A DNA stretch of 64,000 nt, from assembly GCA_963703325.1 (NCBI GenBank), contig OY969805.1:1488001-1552000 (forward strand), written 5' to 3'. Positions 34,222 through 41,310 of the stretch are shown piece by piece. This DNA comes from Aquilonibacter sp963703325 (GTDB lineage: Bacteria; Vulcanimicrobiota; Vulcanimicrobiia; Vulcanimicrobiales; Vulcanimicrobiaceae). How positions within the stretch are numbered: the first letter of the stretch is position 1; each line of letters starts with the position of its first letter. The notes below the pieces were generated by a model that saw only the letters and a list, made by a program, of their open reading frames with translations, ran no database searches and was not told where the DNA came from. The translations under genes and the position numbers were made by a program.

Positions 34222-34749
34222 TTACCTCAAACGCGCGTAGACGTCGGGGAATCCGGTGAGGGGAAGTGATCCGGTGACGCCGTGCTCGGCGAGGTTGTTG
34301 TCGAGGATGCCGTAGCTCACTCGAAGTTCGCCCTTCCCCGCTTTCATTGCGGCCAAGAGATCGCTGTTGATCGTGCCGGTTGCGTAGCAACCTTGCTGCG
34401 AGCAGAACAGGAAGGGGAAGTTCTGCGAGGGGCTGCTCCCGACGCTGACGCCGATCGGCGTGCGTACGGAGACACCTAACGGCACCTGCATGGTGAGGAT
34501 CGTCTTGTCGCCCGCGCCGGGTGAGAACGTGAAGCTGATGACCAGCCCGCCGCTCTGGGCCTGAAGGATCGAATTGAGGACGTGACAGGCAAGTGCGGAG
34601 GTATTGGTGGGATCGCACTCGAGGCGCCAACCGCTGATGGTGACCCGCGCTGATTGGGTCGTCGTCGCGGGCGTGTCGGGCGCCGGGGTTGCGGCTGAAA
34701 CCGGGACGGCGAGGCCGAGGAGCACCAGCAGCACGGCGATATATCTCAT
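34222..34749 (-). CDS. Exported IalB-like (invasion-associated locus B) protein
   Basis: A signal peptide (YIAVLLVLLGLAVPVSAA) is followed by the IalB pattern: WRLECDPTNTSALACHVLNS with two cysteines near the mature N-terminus, a strand-rich middle (QVPLGVSVRTPIGVSVG), then PFLFCSQQGCYATGTINSDL with the second cysteine pair and KGELRVSYG. IalB proteins are periplasmic or secreted and of unclear biochemistry; the name comes from a Bartonella virulence factor and does not imply virulence here. Length is 175 residues. Confidence 0.75.
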   Translation of the reverse strand: MRYIAVLLVLLGLAVPVSAATPAPDTPATTTQSARVTISGWRLECDPTNTSALACHVLNSILQAQSGGLVISFTFSPGAGDKTILTMQVPLGVSVRTPIGVSVGSSPSQNFPFLFCSQQGCYATGTINSDLLAAMKAGKGELRVSYGILDNNLAEHGVTGSLPLTGFPDVYARLR

Positions 34750-34773
34750 AGCACCGGCCTTCGTTCGGACGTC

Positions 34774-34830
34774 CGAGCGTCCTCTGCGGTGACAGGCCCC
34801 GGGCAGTCAGTCCAGTAGTGTACCCGGTGT
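34774..34830 (+). repeat. Upstream copy of a duplicated promoter-like segment
   Basis: This segment, just before the broken small exported gene, closely matches 35311-35364 in front of tRNA-Glu. Shared blocks in order are C(G/T)CTCTGCG, TGACAGGCC, CAGTC and AGTAGTGTACC or GGTAGTGTACC. The second copy contains a good sigma-70-type promoter (TTGACA, 17 bp, TAGTGT); this copy has GTGACA and a longer spacer, so it is probably weaker. Confidence 0.6.
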
Positions 34831-34852
34831 CCCCGTGACAACGGAGAGTGAA

Positions 34853-35279
34853 ATGGACCGAATTCTTGTCCGGACCCTTGTCGTACTCGTTGCCTGCAGC
34901 ATGCTCGCATCGGCTGGAACGGCTCTGGCGGGCAATGGAGCTACGAACGGTACCATTCAAACGCGAAACGATACCGACAACAAGGCGTGGATTACCATTT
35001 ATGACTTAGGAAAGACACGGCATCTTGATTACGGCGATCTCAATGCCCATTCGACCCGCGCCTGGACGAATTGTTGTTACGCGGCAGGTTCGTACTATCA
35101 CGTCCGCGCCGAGGTGCAGGACGGGAAGGGCCATACGATCTACGATGATCTCGCCGCGCGCATGCACGAACCAGACGGTGCAGGGCAACCGAGGCTTTCC
35201 CTTCGGGTATGCGCTGGTTACGCTTCGCAGAGGAAACGGAAATTACTACTGGACGCGTGACGACGGCAGCTGCCCGTAG
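34853..35279 (+). pseudogene. Small exported protein, family 2 (AWITIY), frameshifted
   Basis: From the ATG at 34853 the frame encodes a signal peptide (TLVVLVACSMLASAGTALAG) and TDNKAWITIYDLGKTRHLDYG. This is clearly homologous to SDNPAWITIYHARRQIDWG in the protein at 44061-44453. After AARMHEPDG (about 35170) the frame becomes unlike the paralogue. The +1 frame instead continues sensibly (TVQGNRGFPFGYALVTL, then RRGNGNYYWTRDDGSCP) and stops at 35277-35279, lining up with the paralogue's C-terminus. A one- or two-base indel near 35165-35175 explains this, either as a mutation or a sequencing error. Confidence 0.75.
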
Positions 35280-35310
35280 CCCCGAGGGTCCTTGGCCTCG
35301 CACGGGTGAC

Positions 35311-35364
35311 CGGGCGTTCTCTGCGATTGACAGGCCTCCAACAGTCGGGTAGTGTACCTCGGTA
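35311..35364 (+). repeat. Downstream copy of the duplicated promoter-like segment
   Basis: This is the second copy of the segment at 34774-34830 and contains the tRNA-Glu promoter. The two copies flank the broken family-2 gene, so that gene may have been placed between them by a duplication, or may have borrowed the tRNA promoter. Confidence 0.6.
35327..35355 (+). promoter_or_regulatory. Sigma-70-type promoter of tRNA-Glu
   Basis: TTGACA at 35327-35332, a 17-bp spacer, and TAGTGT at 35350-35355. A start about 7 bp later would lie roughly ten bases before the tRNA at 35372. The -35 is perfect and the -10 keeps three of six consensus bases. Confidence 0.6.
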
Positions 35365-35371
35365 CCACCAC

Positions 35372-35446
35372 GGCGCCATCGTCTATCGGTTAGGACATCG
35401 CCCTTTCAAGGCGGAAAGACGGGTTCGATTCCCGTTGGCGCTACCA
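35372..35446 (+). tRNA. tRNA-Glu (TTC); insertion site of the 7-kb element
   Basis: The acceptor stem GGCGCCA (35372-35378) pairs with TGGCGCT (35436-35442, one G-U pair), followed by A and an encoded CCA. The anticodon loop CTTTCAA gives anticodon TTC at 35405-35407, and the T arm contains GGTTCGATTCC. The 3' 24 bases from 35423 plus four bases beyond the gene are repeated exactly at 42384-42411, marking site-specific integration. The gene itself is intact. Confidence 0.95.
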
Positions 35447-35450
35447 CTTG
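35423..35450 (+). other. attL: 28-bp direct repeat, left end
   Basis: It begins GTTCGATTCCCG and ends GCTACCACTTG, covering the T-loop to CCA end of tRNA-Glu plus four bases. It is identical to 42384-42411. Confidence 0.92.
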
Positions 35451-35453
35451 GAC

Positions 35454-35471
35454 CCTCGATTTTTCAAGGGA
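35454..35471. repeat. Left member of a terminal inverted pair
   Basis: CCTCGATTTTTCAAGGGA is the reverse complement of 42325-42341 (TCCCTTGAAAATCGAGG) apart from one A/T in the central run. Such near-terminal inverted copies may be integrase- or excisionase-binding DNA. Confidence 0.6.
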
Positions 35472-35481
35472 TTCCGCTGAT

Positions 35482-35521
35482 TTAGACGATTGTTGGACCC
35501 GCCGTCTAACAATCGTCTAAC
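35482..35521. promoter_or_regulatory. Integrase arm-type sites, left end
   Basis: TTAGACGATTGTT (35482-35494) is a perfect 13-bp inverted match to AACAATCGTCTAA (35508-35520). The heptamer GTCTAAC recurs here and at the right end, and ATCTAAC follows at about 35524. The 20-mer CCGTCTAACAATCGTCTAAC (35502-35521) is repeated directly at 42248-42267. Short direct repeats just inside the att core are typical of tyrosine-integrase arm sites. Confidence 0.65.
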
Positions 35522-35539
35522 AGAATCTAACGAGACGCC

Positions 35540-35749
35540 TTAGCTGGCGAGCTGTTCGAACACAGCCGCCGCCTCGGCGTCTCGTTCTTTATAGACGTGC
35601 AGATAGCGCTCGGCGGTGATACCGATTGTTGCATGACCGAGTCGCTTCGAGATGACTTCCAACGGCACGCCGTGTTTGCCCAGAAGGCTCGCATGCGTGT
35701 CGCGCAGATCGTGTAGCCGGCGGCTTGAGCGAACAAAATCGGCGATCGA
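35540..35749 (-). pseudogene. int: C-terminal stump of a tyrosine integrase
   Basis: The minus-strand frame from 35749 to the TAA at 35540-35542 reads RRLHDLRDTHASLLGKHG, then VPLEVISKRLGHATIGIT and AERYLHVYKERDAEAAAV. This contains the HxxR box, the RLGHA box and the nucleophile Tyr of a phage-type tyrosine recombinase. A TGA at 35750-35752 precedes it and no start is present. The N-terminal arm-binding and core-binding domains, with the first catalytic Arg, are missing, so it cannot be active. It ends about 90 bp from attL, the usual place for an integrase gene. Confidence 0.88.
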
Positions 35750-36072
35750 TCAGCATATGGAACAACGTCAAAATGTAGCGCGGGAGCATGATCAGGAACG
35801 CCAATATCCTGAAAGTGGACGCGGGCAAAGCGATGAGTTTAGGCGTGCAGAAGCAATGCTGCGCGAAGACGTAATCGTCACTCATGAGCGGTGATTTGCG
35901 CGAACCCAGCCGCTCGCATAACTTGACAGCGCATGTTATTATATAGGGAGAACAGGCCTTGCGATTGCCGGGCCTTTTTCTATTCCCCAACGGCATCTTC
36001 GCCGTAAAAACTTTTGCTTTGGTCGCGTCTTTTTAGACGGGGCCTATTTTGCTTTTGGCAAGGAGATAACTA
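35750..36072. other. Non-coding or unassignable stretch beside the integrase stump
   Basis: No convincing gene is seen. Short frames exist on both strands (a 45-codon plus-strand frame from 35756 and a minus-strand frame from 35885), but neither has a ribosome site or recognisable content. The stretch contains a probable terminator (35954-35979) and ends with AAGGAG in front of the ATG at 36073. It probably includes the deletion junction that removed the integrase N-terminus. Confidence 0.5.
35954..35979 (+). terminator. Possible intrinsic terminator
   Basis: AGGCC (35954-35958) can pair with GGCCT (35971-35975) across a 12-base loop, followed by TTTTT (35975-35979). The stem is short, so it is weak. 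Confidence 0.35.
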
Positions 36073-36399
36073 ATGCGTTACTGTCTCAGTATTTGCGTTC
36101 GCAATCGCGAGGCGCGAAGAATTCATTTCTGCTTCACGGACTCCCAGGCGCGCGACATAGTCACGGCATCCTTAGTTGAAGAATTGCAGGGAAGCGTTGG
36201 GGATGCGGTCAGCTCTGTTAAGGGTAATGGATTTCAGAAACGCGACTTTCTGTCATTTGAGGAGTACGACGATGGCGATGACGGAGAGGATGGCGGCGGC
36301 GACGACGAGGTGGAGAATGATCCAGGCGAATCTACAGGAGTCGTTGCGACCGCCGTGCGAATTGCGCGGGGTGAGGCCTGGAGCGGAGGTGCGGAGTAA
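36073..36399 (+). CDS. Unknown island protein with an acidic C-terminal stretch
   Basis: A 108-residue protein with a good ribosome site (AAGGAG about nine bases before the ATG). The first 60 residues look folded (CVRNREARRIHFCFTDS, then VTASLVEELQG). They are followed by a strongly acidic run of Asp, Glu and Gly (residues about 62-83), then a short mixed tail. No family is recognised. Its stop overlaps the next start (TAATG), so the two genes are translated together. An acidic DNA-mimic or anti-defence role is conceivable but unsupported. Confidence 0.55.
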   Translation: MRYCLSICVRNREARRIHFCFTDSQARDIVTASLVEELQGSVGDAVSSVKGNGFQKRDFLSFEEYDDGDDGEDGGGDDEVENDPGESTGVVATAVRIARGEAWSGGAE

Positions 36400-37049
36400 T
36401 GGATCGGCTTGAAAAACTTACAAAGTGGTACGAAAGCCTGCACGGCGAGGGTGGCTATAGGTGGTTGGATATTGTCAGGATTGGTAAAGACCGCGAGCTT
36501 GCGTTTGCGTATTCGTTCGACCGTGATTCGTCTGCATTGGTGGAGATCACTGGGGGGAAGAGGCGGAAGCTCCATTGGGTCCATATCGTTGAGGACACCG
36601 AGGAATTGCAAGTGGCACTCGTGGATTTCGCATACGGCGATATTGGGCCGGAGCAGCCATTGGATGTGTGGCCGCTTCCTGATAGAGCGGGCTTCACGAT
36701 TTGTAATCAGTTCTCAATTAGTATGTTGGAATACCTCGGATTCGGCTACGCCTCCGATTCCGAAGAATTTGCCCTTGTGCACTACACGGCAGCGCGGACC
36801 CATGTTATTCCTATCGAATACGCATACGACACGGACGAACTTAATAACGCCTTTGTTCGTTTCGCGTGTGACGAGTATCGGCAATTGAACGCTTACATAA
36901 AGGCGTATAACGATCGCATAGATGAGGAGGATCTGTACGGTTACCGAGTTGACCGCTCAGGCTTCTCGCACCCGTTGCAGACGAGGGAGTCGAGGCAAGT
37001 TGCGCGGTACCCGAATTTGCATTTGCCCACGTCGAAGGACTTCGATTAG
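36399..37049 (+). CDS. Unknown island protein, coupled to the preceding gene
   Basis: The 216 residues have normal mixed composition with many aromatic and acidic residues (KWYESLHGEGGYRWLDIV, LVDFAYGDIGPEQPLDVW, FSISMLEYLGFGYASDSEE, FVRFACDEYRQLNAYIKAY). No motif of a known enzyme or DNA-binding fold is seen. It starts within the stop of the upstream gene and is followed 28 bp later by a strong terminator, so these two genes form a closed transcription unit within the element. Confidence 0.6.
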   Translation: MDRLEKLTKWYESLHGEGGYRWLDIVRIGKDRELAFAYSFDRDSSALVEITGGKRRKLHWVHIVEDTEELQVALVDFAYGDIGPEQPLDVWPLPDRAGFTICNQFSISMLEYLGFGYASDSEEFALVHYTAARTHVIPIEYAYDTDELNNAFVRFACDEYRQLNAYIKAYNDRIDEEDLYGYRVDRSGFSHPLQTRESRQVARYPNLHLPTSKDFD

Positions 37050-37076
37050 CAGAAGCCCGGGTATCGTGATGCAAAG

Positions 37077-37112
37077 AAGTCAAAGCCCCGCGTCGAGCGG
37101 GGCTTTGACTTT
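37077..37112 (+). terminator. Strong intrinsic terminator
   Basis: A perfect 15-bp stem, AAGTCAAAGCCCCGC (37077-37091) with GCGGGGCTTTGACTT (37097-37111), loop GTCGA, then T residues. It closes the two-gene unit ending at 37049. Confidence 0.8.
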
Positions 37113-37514
37113 GGGGCCGTGGAAATCATGAGCCGCTGTTTATGGGCGGCCCTATAGTCGGGAGCTGCTCCGAGATGCCGGCAAGCGACCAGTGCATGAC
37201 CGAAGAGCATTGGGAGCATTCGGCCGACGACGTCAAGCAGGTTCGTATCGTACACAGATACGTTGGCAATGCCCGATCGAGCAAGGCGTACCCGACCGGA
37301 AGTGTCGCTCTAAAGAGCGAGGCCGCCTTGCGGCGGCTCGCCCACTCGCTGTGAGGATTGAGGGGAGGTGCGTGCGTCATGGAAGGTCCGTCGAGGCTTC
37401 CGTGTAGCCGTTGCCAAAATATTGGATAGTCTATGCCACAACATCTGGTTTTGAATTGAATTTTGGGTTATGGTTGCCAGAATTTAGAATCTAGCGTAGA
37501 ATGATGGCAACCGT

Positions 37515-38138
37515 ATGCCAAAAATCTATCCCGATCGTCTGGACACCCTTATTGCCGTCAGCGAAGGGCAGGACGGCTACTTTACGACCGAGCAAGCGCG
37601 CGTTGCCGGGTTATCACTGCAGGCCCTGGCCGGCCTTGAGCAAGCTGGGCACCTTGAACGGGAGCAATACGGCGTCTACCGGTTGACGCGATGGCCGTCG
37701 AGCAAATGGCCCGGCCTCTGGCGTACTTTCCTCTGGGCGACGCGCATAGATGCCCGCGCAGCCTTCTCGCACCGCACAGCGCTTCAGTTGCACGACGTCT
37801 CGGACCTCAACCCAGCGAAGATCGACGTTACAGTCCCACTCGAAGCCCGCGTCCGCTCGCAGAAACCGCCGGCTGTCGTCACGCATAGGCGTAATCTCCC
37901 GGAAGAGGACGTCGAGGACCGGGAGGGCTTTCGCGTCACGACGCTTTATCGCACGCTCTTGGATCTTGCGACTGACAATCTTGCGCGCGACGCGGTCGCA
38001 GATGTGCTTGATCGCGGCGCTTCTGTGGGGCTTACTCCGGAACAACGTCAGCAGGTCCGGGCAATTTACGATCTCTCTGATGAGACGCGGCAGTATCTCG
38101 CACGTTCGCTTTCGCGAACGCGCAAGGCGCGGGGATAG
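37515..38138 (+). CDS. abiEi: AbiEi-type antitoxin/repressor of a type IV toxin-antitoxin pair
   Basis: The N-terminal winged-helix domain has the AbiEi pattern YFTTEQARVAGLSLQALAGL followed by GVYRLTRWP, and the C-terminal domain contains HRTALQLHDVSDLNPAKI and FRVTTLYRTLLDLA. In AbiE systems this protein represses the operon and counteracts the AbiEii nucleotidyltransferase. The ATG at 37515 is the third of three close start candidates and begins the conserved part. AbiEii follows 2 bp later. Length is 207 residues. Confidence 0.85.
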   Translation: MPKIYPDRLDTLIAVSEGQDGYFTTEQARVAGLSLQALAGLEQAGHLEREQYGVYRLTRWPSSKWPGLWRTFLWATRIDARAAFSHRTALQLHDVSDLNPAKIDVTVPLEARVRSQKPPAVVTHRRNLPEEDVEDREGFRVTTLYRTLLDLATDNLARDAVADVLDRGASVGLTPEQRQQVRAIYDLSDETRQYLARSLSRTRKARG

Positions 38139-38140
38139 TA

Positions 38141-38734
38141 ATGGCCGAGAAACCGAAAATCATCAGCCAAGGCAAGTTGGAAAAACTTGTAACGGCGGAT
38201 GCCAACGAACGGGATGTCGCTCCGTCTCGGGCGATGCGCTGGGTTTCAGCTGCAGCCTTCTTCGAAGTTTTGAATTGCGCAGAGGCAGAAGGTCGTCTCG
38301 GTGCATATGCAATCAAGGGCGGATTCGCCGTGGAATTGCGGCACAACGCCGCTGCGCGTACCAGCGAAGATATTGATCTGATTCTTGCTGGCGAACATCA
38401 GGCGATCGAAATATTGCGAAGTATCCTACCGGCCAAATGGGATGCATTCGAATTTCGGATCAAGAGCGAGGAACAACGCGAGCATGTCGTGCGCGCCAAC
38501 GTCCAGGTGCGATTCAATCGGGTCGATTGGGGCACGCTCAAAATTGATGTAATCGACGCCGAAATCGCCGACGTCGAGCGAGTGGAAAATGTAGCAATAG
38601 AACGTTTCGGTCTTCCGCAGGCTAATGCGGTGGCATGCCTTTCACGGCCACATCAGATCGCGGAATGGATTCACTGTACGACGCGTCCGGAAATCGAGGG
38701 AAAGCGCAAAGATCGCGCTCGCAACAGTCGATAG
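38141..38734 (+). CDS. abiEii: AbiEii-type nucleotidyltransferase toxin, C-terminus altered
   Basis: The DUF1814/AbiEii nucleotidyltransferase core is present: AYAIKGGFAVELR with the glycine pair, ARTSEDIDLI with two catalytic acids, and LKIDVIDAE with the third. Active members block growth by modifying tRNA or another acceptor with nucleotides. The protein ends early, at 197 residues, right after EGKRKDRARN, where the family normally continues (RARD...). The +1 frame stays open to 38867 and its stop overlaps the next gene's GTG. A frameshift near 38715 that removed the C-terminal domain is therefore likely. Confidence 0.75.
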   Translation: MAEKPKIISQGKLEKLVTADANERDVAPSRAMRWVSAAAFFEVLNCAEAEGRLGAYAIKGGFAVELRHNAAARTSEDIDLILAGEHQAIEILRSILPAKWDAFEFRIKSEEQREHVVRANVQVRFNRVDWGTLKIDVIDAEIADVERVENVAIERFGLPQANAVACLSRPHQIAEWIHCTTRPEIEGKRKDRARNSR

Positions 38735-38863
38735 CGACGGACTTGACGCGTGGATTAGTTCGGCGCTGAGCACGCCACGTATTGGAGACGTTGCTCCGCT
38801 AAGAGCATTAATCGGACGGGGGCTATCTGAGCTGAAGAGTCTTCACTCAGCATACGGTATTAC

Positions 38864-39595
38864 GTGATCGATTTCCACTGCCATCTTGACCTATATCCGG
38901 ACCCACACCAAATGATACGGGAATGCGTTGAGCGCAAGCTCTACATTTTATCGGTTACAACAACGCCATCGGCTTGGGCCAAAACTGCCGCACTCGCTTC
39001 GGATGCTCCGCGAATTCGAACAAGCCTTGGTTTGCACCCACAGTTGGCGCATGAACGCAAATCCGAGCTGGGGATATTCGAGGCTTTGCTACCAGATACT
39101 AAGTACGTCGGTGAAATCGGACTAGACGGTGATCCGAAGCTTAAATCGGAATGGCAGGATCAGGTAATGGTCTTTGATCATATTCTCGATCTCTGCCAGA
39201 AAGCGGGCGGTCGAATTCTTTCTGTTCACAGCAGGCGATCTGCTCCCGCTGTGCTTGATCGATTAGAGGCTTATCACGATTCGGGAACTGCTGTGCTGCA
39301 TTGGTTCTCGGGGACGATGCGCGATTTGAAGCGCGCGATCGATCTCGGCTGCTGGTTGAGCGTTGGGCCGTCGATGTTGGCGAGCGCAAAAGGTGGTGCG
39401 CTCACTGCAGTAATGCCGCGCAATCGTCTGCTGACGGAATCGGATGGCCCGTTCGCCCAACTTGATGGGCGAGCGGTGCTGCCGTGGGAAGCGGGGCACG
39501 CTGTGTCGGAGTTGGCGCGGCTATGGCGCGAGCCTGTTGAATTCGTGGAGGGACAATTACTTGCGAATCTGCGGTGCCTCGCAGGCACTCTATGA
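38864..39595 (+). CDS. qatD: TatD-family nuclease resembling QatD of the Qat anti-phage system
   Basis: All TatD metal ligands can be seen: DFHCHLD at the start, EIGLDGD for the Glu, SVHSRR and LHWFSG for the histidines and TESDGPFA for the Asp. The sequence style (LYILSVTTTPSAWAKT, RTSLGLHPQLAHERK, YVGEIGLDGDPKLKSEWQD) is that of the QatD branch rather than housekeeping TatD. Qat systems need QatA (ATPase), QatB and QatC (QueC-like); none is present here, so this is an orphan. The start is a GTG overlapping the stop of a fragment in front of it (GTGA). Length is 243 residues. Confidence 0.8.
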   Translation: MIDFHCHLDLYPDPHQMIRECVERKLYILSVTTTPSAWAKTAALASDAPRIRTSLGLHPQLAHERKSELGIFEALLPDTKYVGEIGLDGDPKLKSEWQDQVMVFDHILDLCQKAGGRILSVHSRRSAPAVLDRLEAYHDSGTAVLHWFSGTMRDLKRAIDLGCWLSVGPSMLASAKGGALTAVMPRNRLLTESDGPFAQLDGRAVLPWEAGHAVSELARLWREPVEFVEGQLLANLRCLAGTL

Positions 39596-39655
39596 TTCGC
39601 CGCGCGCTTGTGGTTCGGGTATGGCCGCTGAGGCGAAGGCACTATGGGACACAGA

Positions 39656-39820
39656 CTATGCGCGGGCAAGAGTCGCCGAAATCACGACCATGGCGAGAAG
39701 TGCCAGGAGCAGGATGAGGCCAGTAAGGCAGCCAGGACCTCGTCGCGGCGGCGGCTTGTCATCGGCGAGGTACGTCTGATAGAACGCGAAGTTCATCGGA
39801 TCTTGGGGGTTGTAGTTCAT
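39656..39820 (-). CDS. Small single-helix membrane protein
   Basis: A 54-residue frame beginning MNYNPQDPMNFAFYQTYL, then a basic Pro/Arg patch and one membrane helix (GCLTGLILLLALLAMVVISA). GGGGTG precedes the ATG at 39820. Nothing similar is recognised. It lies on the opposite strand between the QatD-like gene and the ScoMcrA-N-like gene. Short membrane proteins are common effectors in defence loci, but no evidence ties it to one. Confidence 0.45.
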   Translation of the reverse strand: MNYNPQDPMNFAFYQTYLADDKPPPRRGPGCLTGLILLLALLAMVVISATLARA

Positions 39821-40064
39821 AGCACACCCCAACAAAACGATCCGCGTCTGCCACATGGGTGGCATTTACGCTTTGGATTTTCGTCAGCGGGCTCACCTGA
39901 GCGCCTAAGAACCGCTTATTAGAGTGGGCTGAAATGACCGGAATCACGCGTTGGGCGAACGGCTAGGATCAGACAGTTCCGCGCACGAATCGCCGCTAGG
40001 TTCCCAGGACTGTTGCGCGGCTAGCGTACCACGTCCCTGGCGACGTCCTAGATGGGGGCGCGCA

Positions 40065-41252
40065 TTGTCAGCACTGACGGCTGCCGCGATTATTCGTAGC
40101 TTAGAGCGTGATGACGTGATTCAAGCACTGCACGAAATCGATCGCGAAGGGATCCCCAAGCGGCGACAATCTACAAAATTTTGCCTAGCCCACGGTCGGC
40201 GACACTATCCGCCGAAGCTCGCCATCTCATATGCTTCGGCGTTTCGGTACGCCGATGAACCGGAATTTCATGAGGGGCTCGATCCAAATGAATTTGCGGG
40301 CGGGAGTCAATCGAACGGCGCACTGTCTGAACTTGGTTTCACGATCGTTGAGTGTAGTTGCGGCGGCATTCGCGAGGATGCTTCGAAAACCGACGATCTA
40401 AAGGGACAGCCTCGGATCGCCCGCATCGTCGTAAATGGTCGAGCCGCGATGAAACAAGACAGGGCTCTTCGTTGTCTAGGCGACATAGCGCACGCGATGC
40501 AGAAGGGTGGGCTGAACTACGACATCGTAACGACGCCAGGCGGGTTTATTGAAGAAAGTGTCGAGATCGATGCGCAGCCTATCGGATGGAACGCTCCAGC
40601 ATCAGCTTTTCGCAAAGTCGCGGAGGCCACTGGAAATTCTCTGAGGACTTTCCTGCATCAGCTCGGCAAGATTTGCATTCCCGCCGATTTCTTGACGCTT
40701 GGAGTCGACGCATTTCTCCCGAGCAACGATGAAGAGTACGCCAATGCGCAACTCGTCGCAACGATAGATTTGAAAGCGCAAAAGGTCATCGCATGGACCG
40801 GCAAGTCATACCCAACGCTGGGGGAAGAGCGGGAGTTAATTCACGAGACTGACCTGAAATCCCACTTGCAACAGATTGGTCGCTGGAAGTGCCTCGTATT
40901 AGGTTGCCACGATCTAAATATGTTCAGTCCGCGAAGTATTGCTACGCGCGATCCGCATAGTCAACGCGGTAAACGCGCCGACGATCTTATGCGAATTGCT
41001 TCGAGCTTCGATCCGCGCGTTGTTCTACAGCACCCGCACAATACGGACACGCCGAATATTTGGATGGGCGGTTGGGCCGGAGTAGCGCAATCTCTTAGGG
41101 CAGAATCCTATTCGAGTGGCATTGCGTTTCACTGGCACGGGCACGGAAAAATTCGCCGTTCCGCGTTAGAAGAGACTCTGCAACGAACTAAGCGCGGTAA
41201 CGTCACGGATTATGTCTGGAGCGGTGTGGGAAAAGTTAAGGTTGTGTCCTAG
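40065..41252 (+). CDS. ScoMcrA-like N-terminal domain fused to an unidentified (possibly nitrilase-like) domain
   Basis: Residues 1-90 (from a probable TTG at 40065) follow the N-terminal head domain of ScoMcrA-type modification-dependent restriction enzymes: DVIQALHEIDREGIPKRRQS, HGRRHYPPKLAISYASAF, LDPNEFAGGSQSNGALSELGF. The remaining 300 residues carry no HNH, SRA or PD-(D/E)XK motif. Instead they show LNYDIVTTPGG, ADFLTLGVDAFLP, KCLVLGCHDLNMFSPRS and VVLQHPHNTDTPN. The GCHD strand-loop and preceding Lys resemble the Cys-containing motif of carbon-nitrogen hydrolases, but this is a weak inference. The in-frame region upstream of 40065 looks non-coding. It lies within the integrative element next to abortive-infection genes. 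Confidence 0.6.
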   Translation: MSALTAAAIIRSLERDDVIQALHEIDREGIPKRRQSTKFCLAHGRRHYPPKLAISYASAFRYADEPEFHEGLDPNEFAGGSQSNGALSELGFTIVECSCGGIREDASKTDDLKGQPRIARIVVNGRAAMKQDRALRCLGDIAHAMQKGGLNYDIVTTPGGFIEESVEIDAQPIGWNAPASAFRKVAEATGNSLRTFLHQLGKICIPADFLTLGVDAFLPSNDEEYANAQLVATIDLKAQKVIAWTGKSYPTLGEERELIHETDLKSHLQQIGRWKCLVLGCHDLNMFSPRSIATRDPHSQRGKRADDLMRIASSFDPRVVLQHPHNTDTPNIWMGGWAGVAQSLRAESYSSGIAFHWHGHGKIRRSALEETLQRTKRGNVTDYVWSGVGKVKVVS

Positions 41253-41310
41253 GGCGCTGCCTCGAAAGCATCCTCGTGCATGCTGCGAATTGTGCGAGCG
41301 ACGAACCGAG

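Noticed and set aside
35923..35945. TTGACA ... TATATA promoter
   Set aside because: The spacing between the hexamers is only 11 bp, far from 17.
35589..35996. 135-codon minus-strand frame over the integrase stump
   Set aside because: Its 3' part is a different frame of the integrase sequence, which is the clearly conserved one.
37142..37354. 70-codon plus-strand frame after the strong terminator
   Set aside because: No ribosome site and no recognisable content; a minus-strand frame overlaps its left part. It could be a small gene but is not supported.
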